Source of the DNA: Erythrobacter mangrovi
GTDB taxonomy: Bacteria; Pseudomonadota; Alphaproteobacteria; Sphingomonadales; Sphingomonadaceae
NCBI RefSeq assembly: GCF_013260645.1
Contig: NZ_CP053921.1
Coordinates: 2,053,763-2,117,762, forward strand
Direction of reading: 5' to 3'
Length of the DNA stretch: 64,000 nt
Shown here: piece after piece, positions 1 to 11,384 of the stretch
Layout of the letters: every line of letters starts with the position of its first letter
Position numbering within the stretch: the stretch's first letter is position 1
The notes under the pieces: generated by a model
Seen by the model: the letters and a program-made list of their open reading frames with translations, nothing else
Database searches by the model: none
What the model was told of the DNA's origin: nothing
Program-made: the position numbers and the translations under genes

Positions 1-45
1 TCATGCAGACCATGCTCAGGGACTACACCTCAAGCATGAGTCACA

Positions 46-948
46 ATGATGGAACACACGAGCACAGAATACTGGATCGGCCGTATCCAGGAGCATTTCG
101 TAAACGTCTTCACCTTCGACCTTGGCCGCTATTTGATCGCTGCCAGCGCGCTGTCGCTACTCCTGTGGCTTGCCGGCAGCTGGGCTGAAGCCCGACGCAT
201 CCAGAAACGCCGCGCCGGCCGCGCGGATTATATTCGCGAGGTTACCTCGTCCTTCCGTACGGTCTTCTTCTTTGCGTTGACCGGCCTCACCACCGTCCTG
301 ATGGCCGAAGGCGGCCTAATCACCGTCAATGAAGGCACCTACGGACCGGGGCAATTCCTGCTGCAGCTGGTCGCGATAACCATCGCTCACGATGCCTACT
401 TCTACTGGATGCATCGCGCGCTGCACCACCGCAAGCTGTTCCGCGCCACGCACCTGCACCACCACAAGTCGCGCACCCCCACGCCTTGGGCAGCATACAG
501 CTTTTCGCCCTGGGAGGGTGTTACCGAAGCGGCCTTCATGCCTATGTTCCTGCTCGCAACCTCGCTGATGGGTATTGCCTATATCGACTTTGCGATATTC
601 ATCTTCCTCGCGTGGATGATCCTGCGCAACGTCATTGGCCATGCCGGAGTTGAAGTGCATCCGGCCGGGTGGGTCGATACACGCTGGCTCGACTGGCTGA
701 CCACCACCACCCACCACGACCTTCACCACAGCGAAGGACGCCATAACTTCGGCCTCTACTTTACCTGGTGGGACCGCTGGATGGGCACCGAGCATCCACG
801 CTACAAGGAAGAATTCCGCAAGGTCGCGAAGCCCCTGGTAACCTTCGCCCGCCCCGCCGAGGTGGTTTCGATAGCCGCTATGGCGACCTTTGCCACCCTT
901 GCCACCTTGGGCAGCGGCATCGGTGCCCTGGACGCGCTGGCTCTCTGA
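46..948 (+). CDS. Sterol desaturase / fatty acid hydroxylase family membrane protein
   Basis: A 300-residue integral membrane di-iron enzyme of the fatty acid hydroxylase superfamily. It probably hydroxylates or desaturates a lipid (carotenoid, sterol-like or fatty acyl); the substrate cannot be told from sequence. The histidine boxes are complete: H115 with H123 and H127-H128, then H136 with H138-H140, H199, and the HHDLHH cluster at 223-228 followed by H233. Hydrophobic segments lie near residues 28-45, 70-90, 103-113 and 163-195. Two ATG codons are adjacent at the start (46 and 49). It stands alone, with 25 bases to the convergent pncC. The family call is secure, the substrate is not. Confidence 0.85.
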   Translation: MMEHTSTEYWIGRIQEHFVNVFTFDLGRYLIAASALSLLLWLAGSWAEARRIQKRRAGRADYIREVTSSFRTVFFFALTGLTTVLMAEGGLITVNEGTYGPGQFLLQLVAITIAHDAYFYWMHRALHHRKLFRATHLHHHKSRTPTPWAAYSFSPWEGVTEAAFMPMFLLATSLMGIAYIDFAIFIFLAWMILRNVIGHAGVEVHPAGWVDTRWLDWLTTTTHHDLHHSEGRHNFGLYFTWWDRWMGTEHPRYKEEFRKVAKPLVTFARPAEVVSIAAMATFATLATLGSGIGALDALAL

Positions 949-973
949 CCAGGTCCATTCCTGACTGGCTCAG

Positions 974-4112
<3,139 letters not shown>

Positions 4113-4119
4113 CCGGGCG

Positions 4120-4515
4120 TCAAGCCTCGCCCATGCCGAGCGGTCGTGTCTCGACGCGCGTACCGAAACCGGCAATGAGAGGCCGCCCCTTGGTGATCGC
4201 ATCCTGCACCGAGGGGAGCGACAGGCTGGCGGCGTGATCCGCCTTCGAACGCCACACTTCGGTAATCCAGATGCCGTCGGGATCGGCCAGGTCTTCGGCA
4301 ATGATATAGGCAAGATTACCCGGCATGCCTTGCGTACCTTCAAGCAGATAGCCAACCAGTTCGGCGCGCTTGCCCGGTGCGGCCTTCATCTGGCCGACGA
4401 TCCCGTAGAGTTCTTCCATTGCCCCGGTACCTTCCGTCGTCGTGGTGCAAGCCGTCAGCAGTGCCGCGGCGGAGAATCCGACGAATTCACGTCGGTCGAA
4501 TCCGGAGCCGGTCAA
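4120..4515 (-). CDS. Putative lipoprotein with antibiotic biosynthesis monooxygenase (ABM) domain
   Basis: A 131-residue protein with an RR-containing N-terminal signal (DRREFVGFSAAALLTAC). That suggests Tat export and lipid attachment at the cysteine. It is followed by a dimeric ABM-type alpha/beta barrel of about 95 residues (YGIVGQMKAAPGKRAELVGYL, then ITEVWRSKADHAASL). Related domains act on small aromatic substrates or serve only as a fold. The start codon is TTG and overlaps the recN stop as TTGA, implying coupling to recN, although no functional link is obvious. A secreted ABM domain is less common than cytoplasmic forms. Confidence 0.7.
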   Translation of the reverse strand: MTGSGFDRREFVGFSAAALLTACTTTTEGTGAMEELYGIVGQMKAAPGKRAELVGYLLEGTQGMPGNLAYIIAEDLADPDGIWITEVWRSKADHAASLSLPSVQDAITKGRPLIAGFGTRVETRPLGMGEA

Positions 4516-6176
4516 ACCCCTTCCAGCAGCCTGTCCGCCTGCGCCCTCGCCTCAGGCGTAACTTCGGCGCCACTGAGCATGCGGGCGATCTCTTCCTGCC
4601 GCCCGGCCTCGTCGAGCAGCACCACGCCGGTGCGGGTCACCGTGCCCTCCGAAGACTTCGCGATCATGTAATGCGTGCGCCCGCGCGCGGCGACCTGCGG
4701 CGAGTGGGTCACCGCGAGCAATTGCCCGTCCGCCGCCAACCGCGCCAGGCGTTCGCCGATCGCGCTCGCCACCGCGCCGCCCACGCCGCGGTCGATCTCG
4801 TCGAAGATCACCGTCGCCGCGCCGCCCTGCTCGGCCAAGGCGACCTTGAGCGCGAGGATGAATCGCGACAGTTCGCCGCCGCTGGCAATCTTGTTGAGCG
4901 GCGCAAAGTCCGCACCGGGATTGGTGGCGATGAGGAATTCGACCGTATCGATGCCATGCGCCCCCCAGCGCTCTTCCGGCTGTTCGGTCACCGCGGTACG
5001 GAACCGCGCGGCATCTAGCTTGAGCGGAGCCAGTTCGCGGGCAACCGCTTCGTCGAGCCGCAGCGCCGCGGCTACACGGTTGGCATGGAGTGCTTCGGCC
5101 TCGGCGCGATAGCGTTGACCGGCATCCTTGGCCGCCGCTTCGAGCGCGTCGAGCTCTGCCTCACCGCCTTCGATGGTCTCGAGCGCCTTGCGGAATTCGC
5201 GCATCTTCTCGGGCAATTCGTCGACCTCGCAGCGATGCTTGCGGGCGAGCGCGCGCAGGTCGAACAACCGCGTCTCCGCCGCCTCGAGCGCCTGCGGGTC
5301 ATACTCCAGCGCCTCGGCAGCCGCCTGCAGCTTGTCCTCCGCCTCCCCCGCTTCGATGACCGCGCGGTCGAGCGCGGCCAGCGCTTCGGCCAATAGCGCA
5401 TGTTCGGGCGCGATCCGGTCGAGCCTGCGTGCCGCCACGCGCAGCGCGGCGAGCGGCGAATCCGAACCCTCCCAGATGTGCCGCAGTTCCTCGAGATCGC
5501 CCGAGAGCTTCTCGCCCTTCTGCATCGACGAGCGGGTTTCAGCGAGCCGCGCCTCTTCGCCGGCTTGCGGTTCGAGCGCGGTGAGCTCGGCCAGATGCGC
5601 GAGCAAAAGGTCCTGGTCGGCCTTGGCGGTTTCGACGGCCTCGCGCGCCTCGGCCAGCCGGTCTTCGGCATGACGCCACTTGCGCCAATATTCCTCGACC
5701 CGGCCCGCCTCGGCCCCGGCGTAGCGATCGAGTAGCGCCCGGTGGCCGCGCGGGTTGACCAGGCCGCGATCGTCGTGCTGGCCGTGCAATTCGACCAGAA
5801 ACGGTGCGAGTTCACGCAACAGGCCGGCGCTGACCGACTGGTCGTTGACGAAGGCCTTGCTCTTGCCGTCGGCCTTGAGCTGGCGACGCAGGATAAGCGG
5901 CTCGCCCTCCTCGATCTCGAGGTCGGCGTCGTCGAGCAGATCTGCGATCCCCGCGGGCAGCACGGCGAATTCGAAGCTGGCGGTGACGCTCGCCTTGTCC
6001 TCGCCCGCGCGAACGAGCCCGCTGTCGGCACGATTGCCCAGGACCAGGCCAAGCGCGTCGAGCAGGATCGACTTGCCTGCCCCCGTCTCGCCCGTCAGCA
6101 CGCCGAGCCCACGCCCGAAGTCGAGCTCGAGCGCTTCGATCAGCACGATATTGCGGATGGCGAGCCTGGTCAGCAT
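4512..6176 (-). CDS. recN: DNA repair protein RecN
   Basis: A 554-residue SMC-like ATPase that takes part in double-strand break repair. The N-terminal Walker A GETGAGKS sits near residue 30. A long coiled coil rich in A, E, L and R occupies about residues 150-370. The C-terminal signature GGELSRFILALK is followed by the Walker B segment VIFDEIDRGVGG. Length and domain order fit the family. Starts at ATG 6176; the upstream 107-base gap is shared with a divergent diguanylate cyclase. In E. coli recN is LexA-regulated. I did not find a convincing SOS operator here. Confidence 0.96.
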   Translation of the reverse strand: MLTRLAIRNIVLIEALELDFGRGLGVLTGETGAGKSILLDALGLVLGNRADSGLVRAGEDKASVTASFEFAVLPAGIADLLDDADLEIEEGEPLILRRQLKADGKSKAFVNDQSVSAGLLRELAPFLVELHGQHDDRGLVNPRGHRALLDRYAGAEAGRVEEYWRKWRHAEDRLAEAREAVETAKADQDLLLAHLAELTALEPQAGEEARLAETRSSMQKGEKLSGDLEELRHIWEGSDSPLAALRVAARRLDRIAPEHALLAEALAALDRAVIEAGEAEDKLQAAAEALEYDPQALEAAETRLFDLRALARKHRCEVDELPEKMREFRKALETIEGGEAELDALEAAAKDAGQRYRAEAEALHANRVAAALRLDEAVARELAPLKLDAARFRTAVTEQPEERWGAHGIDTVEFLIATNPGADFAPLNKIASGGELSRFILALKVALAEQGGAATVIFDEIDRGVGGAVASAIGERLARLAADGQLLAVTHSPQVAARGRTHYMIAKSSEGTVTRTGVVLLDEAGRQEEIARMLSGAEVTPEARAQADRLLEGV

Positions 6177-6283
6177 CGCTCGATTCTCTAGCGCAGCGCG
6201 AGCGGCGCGTCACCGCCCGCATCTTCGATACAAACAGCTGCGCGTAAACCTAAGCTTATCCAATTTTCGTTACCCAGATCGGC

Positions 6284-7441
6284 GTGAACCCGCGACGGAT
6301 TCTCGAGGGGCTCGCCAGCCCACAGGTTCCCGCGCATCTGCGCGACGATTTCGTGCGCCTGACCGCCCGCCATTTGCGAGGTCAGGCCAGCCTGATGTTC
6401 ATCGGCTATCTGCTCAGCCTGCCCTTCGTCGTGCTGGCCGCACCGCGCGGTGCCAGCGACCTGGTTGCCTGGGGCCTTCCCGGCCTGGTCCTGGTGCTCA
6501 GCCTGACCGGTCTATGGCTGTTGCGGCAGCGAGTAGAGGCCGAAACGCCTCTGATCGTCGCCCGGCGCGTGCTCAACCATGGCTGGAAGGTCAGCACATT
6601 CATTGCGGCGATCGGCAGCGTCTGGGGCCTGGCGAGCTGGGCAGCCGCCCCGCCCGAAGTCAGGATCTATTACCCGGCGATCATGTCGCTCGGCACGCTT
6701 TCGATGGGGTACTGCCTGGGCACGGTTCGAACGGCCACGGTGGGTGCCCTGGCGGTCACGCTACTGCCGGTCATCGCAGCGCTCCTCCTGTTCGGCACTG
6801 CGCTGGACGCGCTGTTCGCGGCGATGCTGGTCATCGCAGGAGGGTTCCTGCTGCTGATGATGGGCCGCCAGCAGCGGTTGATGCTGGAGCTGGTCGAAGA
6901 GCGCCAGCGTTCGCGCGCGATGGCACTGACCGATCCGCTGACCGGTATCGGCAATCGTCGTGCCCTGCTGGAGGCCTTCGCGAAGCTTTCCGAGAGGCGG
7001 GAAACCGCCCGCCTGATGGTGATCGACATCGACAACTTCAAAGCAATCAACGACCGCTTCGGCCACGCCATCGGCGATACGGTGCTCGAGGCCTTTGCAA
7101 CAATATTATCCCGCCATGCCCGCGGATCGATCCATGTCGCGCGGCTGGGCGGTGAGGAATTTGCCCTGCTCGGTCCAAGCAGCGTGCTCGACCCCGCCCT
7201 GGCGCTGCAACTGCTCGCCGAAATCCGCAATGCGATGATGCCGCATGACGAACAGCTCACCGCGAGCATCGGAGTGGCCGAGCTGCGATTGCGCAGCTCG
7301 GAGGACTGGAACAGGCTCTACTCCAGCGCCGACCGGGCCCTTTATGCAGCCAAGCGCGATGGTCGCAATCGCGTGGTTTCCGGTGAACCAGGCGATGACG
7401 AAGACTTGCAGGACACTGCCTTCCTCACCCGCAGCGCCTGA
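6284..7441 (+). CDS. Membrane diguanylate cyclase (GGDEF), tandem copy 1
   Basis: A 385-residue protein with an N-terminal hydrophobic region of about five or six helices (residues 38-190), a short helical linker and a C-terminal GGDEF domain. The domain starts at ALTDPLTGIGNRRALL and its active-site loop is GGEEF, so synthesis of cyclic di-GMP from two GTP is expected. No RxxD inhibitory I-site stands five residues before the loop. The start is GTG. The next gene (7530-8720) has the same architecture and clear similarity (SWAAAPPE versus SWLAAPVE; the RLGGEEF/RIGGEEFALLGP segment), so the pair is a tandem duplication. Confidence 0.85.
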   Translation: MNPRRILEGLASPQVPAHLRDDFVRLTARHLRGQASLMFIGYLLSLPFVVLAAPRGASDLVAWGLPGLVLVLSLTGLWLLRQRVEAETPLIVARRVLNHGWKVSTFIAAIGSVWGLASWAAAPPEVRIYYPAIMSLGTLSMGYCLGTVRTATVGALAVTLLPVIAALLLFGTALDALFAAMLVIAGGFLLLMMGRQQRLMLELVEERQRSRAMALTDPLTGIGNRRALLEAFAKLSERRETARLMVIDIDNFKAINDRFGHAIGDTVLEAFATILSRHARGSIHVARLGGEEFALLGPSSVLDPALALQLLAEIRNAMMPHDEQLTASIGVAELRLRSSEDWNRLYSSADRALYAAKRDGRNRVVSGEPGDDEDLQDTAFLTRSA

Positions 7442-7529
7442 AACGGCGCCGCAACGGCCCCAACGCACAAAAATTACACAAATCATCGATTAGCAGTTAT
7501 TTAGATATTTCCGGACTAATACTTGCCGC

Positions 7530-8720
7530 ATGGCTTCGAAAGCTCAGAGCTGGCTCGACCGGGCGATCCCCGATCTCCCCGATGCGATCCGGGACGACTA
7601 CTTCGTGCACGCCGCGAAGGAGCTGCAGCGCCAGTCGCCCTGGTTGTTCCGGGCGATGTTCATCAATTCGATCATCGCCATGGTTGCCGGGGCGGAAGCC
7701 GCGCACCCCTTCGTCCGCTATGCCCTGCCCACTTTGATGGCGTGCTATTGCGTCTTCTCCTTGTTTGTCTTGCGCAGCGATTGGCAGTTCGATGCCAAGC
7801 CCTGGCGTGCGCGCAAGTTCCTGTTCGAATCCTCACTTTCCTCCTGTTTCGGCGCGCTCATCTGCACCAGTTGGTGCATCCTCAGCTGGCTTGCCGCCCC
7901 GGTCGAAGCGCGAATGCATTTCCCCATCATCCTGGTCATGGGGGGCATCGCCACTGCCTTTTGTCTCTCGAGCGTGAAAATCGGGGCGATCGCCAATCTG
8001 GTCATCGACCTGGTGCCCATATCGCTACTGATGATGTTCTCCGGCAATCCCGCCGAGCTGGCAGCGGCACTCAGCCTGGCTTTGGCCGGAGGCTTCCAGT
8101 ACATCATGATCAGCGCAAACCAGTCGCGCATAATCCAGCTACTGACGCTGCAGCAGCAGGCGCGCCAGCAGGCCCATACCGATCCGCTGACCGGCCTGGC
8201 CAATCGCCGTGCCGTCTTCGACCGCCTGCGGCATCCGACGCTGAAAGACACGAATTGCGGGTTGATGATCATCGATATCGATCACTTCAAGGCAATCAAC
8301 GATGAGTGGGGGCATGAAATGGGCGACCAGGTCCTCTGCGAGATCGCCGAGATCATCGCCAGCCACGCGATTCCCGGCGTGCTGCCCGCCCGGATCGGCG
8401 GAGAGGAATTCGCCCTGCTTGGTCCCGTCGAAAATGTAACCGGGCCTCACGCCCTGGCGCTGCTCCAGGATGTGCGAACCGCTCCCATGCCGAACGGCCA
8501 GCAGGTCACGGTCAGCATTGGCCTGTCGGAGGGCGTGATTTCCTGCGAAGAGTCGTGGCGCAAGCTGTACCAGCGCGCCGACGCGGCGCTCTACCGTGCC
8601 AAGAGCGAAGGCCGGAACCAATTATGCCAGGGCGATTCCAACTTCGAAGGGCCCTGTTCAGGCAAGCAGTTGCTCGCTGAACCGCCAGTCATGGCAAGAA
8701 GCCGGATCAGGTCGCGCTGA
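7530..8720 (+). CDS. Membrane diguanylate cyclase (GGDEF), tandem copy 2
   Basis: A 396-residue paralogue of the preceding gene. It has hydrophobic helices between about residues 42 and 200, a glutamine-rich linker (TLQQQARQQAH) and a GGDEF domain beginning HTDPLTGLANRRAVF with the active loop GGEEF. The I-site is absent, so product inhibition may be weak. Its last 14 bases overlap the 3' end of convergent bamD. The 88-base gap upstream is clearly A+T-rich and probably carries its own promoter, so the two cyclases may be expressed separately. The ligand sensed by the membrane part is unknown. Confidence 0.85.
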   Translation: MASKAQSWLDRAIPDLPDAIRDDYFVHAAKELQRQSPWLFRAMFINSIIAMVAGAEAAHPFVRYALPTLMACYCVFSLFVLRSDWQFDAKPWRARKFLFESSLSSCFGALICTSWCILSWLAAPVEARMHFPIILVMGGIATAFCLSSVKIGAIANLVIDLVPISLLMMFSGNPAELAAALSLALAGGFQYIMISANQSRIIQLLTLQQQARQQAHTDPLTGLANRRAVFDRLRHPTLKDTNCGLMIIDIDHFKAINDEWGHEMGDQVLCEIAEIIASHAIPGVLPARIGGEEFALLGPVENVTGPHALALLQDVRTAPMPNGQQVTVSIGLSEGVISCEESWRKLYQRADAALYRAKSEGRNQLCQGDSNFEGPCSGKQLLAEPPVMARSRIRSR

Positions 8721-9516
8721 CACCTGCAGCGTGCTCCTGCACGAGACCGAAAGCCTTTTCGTACCACTCGCTACCGGGGTAGTTGGCTCCCAGCACAGCG
8801 GCGTATTTGACCGCTTCGGAAGGAATGCCCAGCGCCAGGCTGGTCTCAGTCAGCCGATAAAGCGCTTCGGGAACGTGGCTGGTGGTCTGGTAGTTGTCGA
8901 CAACGTTCTGAAAACGGATCTGCGCGGCGATCCACTTGCCCGACTTCTCGTAATAGCGGCCGATTTCCATTTCCTTGCCGGCCAGATGGTCCTGCACAAG
9001 GTCGATCTTCAGCCGCGCATCGGCGGCGTACTGCGTCGTCGGAAAACGTCGATTGACCTCCTGCAAGGCAGTTAGCGCCTGCTCGGTAATCTTCTGGTCG
9101 CGCTGCACATCGCTGACCTGCTCGTAATAGCAGAGCGCGATCAGGTAATAGGCGTAAGGCGCATCCTTGTTGCCCGGATGGATCGACAGGAAGCGTTGTG
9201 CCGCCTGGATTGCCGGATTGTATTCCTGAGCGACATAGTTGCTGAAGGCGCCCATCAACTGCGCGCGGCGCGCCCAGGGCGAATAGGGATGCTGGCGTTC
9301 GACCTCGTCGAACAGGGCTGCCGCAATCTTGGGCGCCCCGCCGTCGAGCCGCCGCTTTGCTTCCGCATAAAGTGTTTCAACGTCGCGAGCGACATAGGCC
9401 GTGTTCTTGAGGTTATCGCCCCCGCCCCGGCTCGCGCAGCCGGCGCTCAGGACGCTGGCACCTGCTACGAATGCGGCGAGGAACAGCTTGTTCTTGGAGT
9501 GCGAAGGGGTCGTCAT
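8707..9516 (-). CDS. bamD: Outer membrane protein assembly lipoprotein BamD
   Basis: A 269-residue lipoprotein of the BAM complex, which folds beta-barrel proteins into the outer membrane. The signal peptide ends in a lipobox with cysteine 27 (VLSAGC). The remainder is TPR-like: KRRLDGGAPKIAAALFDEV, then the conserved YAYYLIALCYYEQV and RRFPTTQYAADARLK segments typical of the YfiO/ComL family. The C terminus ends VQEHAAGVSAT. It converges with a diguanylate cyclase, with a 14-base overlap. Essential in most proteobacteria. Confidence 0.95.
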   Translation of the reverse strand: MTTPSHSKNKLFLAAFVAGASVLSAGCASRGGGDNLKNTAYVARDVETLYAEAKRRLDGGAPKIAAALFDEVERQHPYSPWARRAQLMGAFSNYVAQEYNPAIQAAQRFLSIHPGNKDAPYAYYLIALCYYEQVSDVQRDQKITEQALTALQEVNRRFPTTQYAADARLKIDLVQDHLAGKEMEIGRYYEKSGKWIAAQIRFQNVVDNYQTTSHVPEALYRLTETSLALGIPSEAVKYAAVLGANYPGSEWYEKAFGLVQEHAAGVSAT

Positions 9517-9677
9517 GCGGCAAGCCTATAACCAGCCCCCTGCTGAACGCCAAGTGAAGTTCGCGGTCCTGTCCCCTGCCGAGCTCGGCTCCGTTCCATT
9601 AACCAAAGCCCAAAATCAGACGCTAACCGATCAGCTTGGATACCAGTCGCAGGCCGATGAGCCATCACGGGGTTAAT

Positions 9678-9848
9678 ATGATGACTTTCCTGAAGAAATT
9701 CTACAAGGACGACTCCGGTGCCACCGCAATTGAATACGGCCTCATCGTTGCGCTGATCGCTGTCGCCGCGATCACGGCATTGCAGAGCACAGGTACCGAG
9801 TTTTCGGGCACCTTGAACAAAGCTAGCACCGCAATGGCTGCGGCCTAA
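9678..9848 (+). CDS. flp: Flp family type IVb pilin
   Basis: A 56-residue prepilin. The short leader MMTFLKKFYKDDSG ends at a prepilin peptidase site G|ATAIEYGL, followed by the hydrophobic helix LIVALIAVAAITAL that packs in the Flp/Tad pilus. This is the standard Tad pilin form. No tad/cpa/rcp genes lie nearby, so the assembly machinery must be elsewhere if the pilus is made. The start is the first of two adjacent ATGs; an upstream in-frame ATG at 9636 would add a hydrophilic extension unlike family leaders. Confidence 0.9.
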   Translation: MMTFLKKFYKDDSGATAIEYGLIVALIAVAAITALQSTGTEFSGTLNKASTAMAAA

Positions 9849-9872
9849 CCCAACCGACGGATTCTACCCACT

Positions 9873-10871
9873 TCATCGCGGTGCCGGCCAGTCCGGCTCC
9901 GGCTTGCCGCGTGTCTTCCATAGCGAATAGAGCACGCCGGCCGCAATCAGCGCTGCGGTCACGGCAAGACTCAACCACGGCGGGAATTTACCCCCGCTCA
10001 GCAGGAAATCGCTGACGAAGATCTTCGAGCCGATGAACACCAGTACCGCGGCCAGGGCATACTTCAGGTAGTGGAAACGATGCACCATCGCCGCGAGGGC
10101 GAAGTAGAGTGCACGAAGACCCAGAATCGCAAAGATGTTGCTGGTGTAGACGATGAACGTGTCGGTGGTGATCGCAAAGATCGCCGGCACGCTATCCAGC
10201 GCGAACACCAGGTCGGCCAGGTTGATCACCACCAAGGCAAGGAAAAGCGGGGTCGCCGCGCGAACCAGCTTGCCTGTCTTCTCGTCCTCCACTTTCACGA
10301 AGAAGTGCTGGTCGTGGAGTCCGGGCGTCACGCGCATGTGGCGGCTGATGAACTTCACCGCGGGATTGTTCGCCACGTCCATCGGCTCATCGCCGGCAAA
10401 GAACATCTTGATCCCGGTTACGATCAGGAAGGCAGCGAAGATGTACAGCACCCAATAGGCTTCGGCGAGAAGCGCAGCCCCGCCCGCTATCATCAACCCG
10501 CGCAGAACGATCACCGCCAGGATACCCCACAGCAGCGCCCGGTACTGGAACTTCGCCGGAATGGCGAAATAGGTGAAGATCAGGCTGATCACGAAGACGT
10601 TGTCGATCGACAGCGCCTTCTCGATGAAGAAGCCGGTGAAATAGGCCATCCCGGCCTCGCCGCCACGCTCGAACCACACCCAGACACCGAAGGCCATGGC
10701 TACCGTAATGTAGAAGGCGGATAGCTTGAGGCTCTCCTTGATCCCGAGCTCGCGGTCCTCCTTGTGCAGGACGCCGAGGTCGAACACCGTGAGCAACGCG
10801 ACTATGGCAAGGAAGGCCACCCAGAACCACGCCGGGGTACCGAGCCAGTCGGCGGTAAGGAATTCCATCAT
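9873..10871 (-). CDS. TerC/Alx family integral membrane protein
   Basis: A 332-residue polytopic membrane protein of the TerC family, with seven to nine hydrophobic segments. It shows the family signatures FIEKALSIDNVFVISLIF near residue 85 and NLADLVFALDSVPAIFAIT near residue 218. The acidic residues in these motifs are the presumed metal-binding positions. Relatives (Alx, MeeF) export manganese or protect secreted metalloenzymes from mis-metalation. I looked for a yybP-ykoY manganese riboswitch upstream and saw none. The ATG pair at 10871/10868 follows an AGGGAC element. Confidence 0.88.
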   Translation of the reverse strand: MMEFLTADWLGTPAWFWVAFLAIVALLTVFDLGVLHKEDRELGIKESLKLSAFYITVAMAFGVWVWFERGGEAGMAYFTGFFIEKALSIDNVFVISLIFTYFAIPAKFQYRALLWGILAVIVLRGLMIAGGAALLAEAYWVLYIFAAFLIVTGIKMFFAGDEPMDVANNPAVKFISRHMRVTPGLHDQHFFVKVEDEKTGKLVRAATPLFLALVVINLADLVFALDSVPAIFAITTDTFIVYTSNIFAILGLRALYFALAAMVHRFHYLKYALAAVLVFIGSKIFVSDFLLSGGKFPPWLSLAVTAALIAAGVLYSLWKTRGKPEPDWPAPR

Positions 10872-10977
10872 CTCATGTCCCTGTTTGCCGGTCCCTGTAC
10901 CGGGACCCTGTGTAGCCGCGGCGGCATCGCGATGGGGGAGGCGAGCCGCCGCGACCGCGCTGGACGCGCCGACGCCA

Positions 10978-11151
10978 TCAGGCCGTCACGCGACGCTGCG
11001 CAATCCGATTGAGCGCGTGCTTGACGCGCAGCTTGAGGTGGGCGAGCCGCGACAGCTCCAAGCGATCGGGGCGCAGCTTGCGCAGTTCCAGGCGCAGGCG
11101 TTCGTCGATCCGCTGGTGGATCTGGGTCAGTCGAAACATTCGGGCCGTCAT
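10978..11151 (-). CDS. Small DUF465 (YdcH-like) protein
   Basis: A 57-residue basic helical protein. The pattern FRLTQIHQRIDERLRLELR then RLAHLKLRVKHALNRI matches the two-helix DUF465/YdcH family, whose function is unknown. The ATG at 11151 was chosen because the extra 32 upstream residues are low-complexity and lie outside the family. The upstream gap on this strand contains a possible heat-shock-type promoter. TerC follows about 100 bases downstream in the same direction. Confidence 0.7.
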   Translation of the reverse strand: MTARMFRLTQIHQRIDERLRLELRKLRPDRLELSRLAHLKLRVKHALNRIAQRRVTA

Positions 11152-11312
11152 CGTAGTCTCCGATTGGAAGCTATAACGATCGGACAGCCGATACGGCCGA
11201 AGGGCTGGTAGGAGGGGGGAAAGGGGCCCGCCAGCTCGCATCGGCATGTCCGATGCGGTCCGACATCACGGGGGTCTTTCGACCACCCGCCAGAGGGGCC
11301 CGGTCCGCCACG

Positions 11313-11346
11313 CAATAATGGGCAGGCGCCGAATTGGTTTCAAGTG
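11313..11346 (-). promoter_or_regulatory. Possible RpoH (sigma-32)-type promoter
   Basis: Read on the minus strand, the site has CACTTGAAA followed about 15 bases later by CCCATTATT. This resembles the alphaproteobacterial RpoH consensus (CTTGAAA and CCCCATnT elements). It points towards the DUF465 gene at 10978-11151, with a leader of about 150 bases. Identification is by eye only. Confidence 0.35.
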
Positions 11347-11384
11347 GGGCCAAAGTTTTTTCGACCGGCGGCATATGGCGTCGG

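Noticed and set aside
10872..10977. yybP-ykoY manganese riboswitch upstream of TerC
   Set aside because: The conserved GGGGAGUA and UCAACAAUACG-type elements are absent; only a small GGTCCC/GGGACC hairpin is present.
11171..11384. Coding frame MSDRIGHADASWRAPF on the minus strand between DUF465 and proB
   Set aside because: 31 residues, no ribosome site and no family resemblance; treated as leader sequence.
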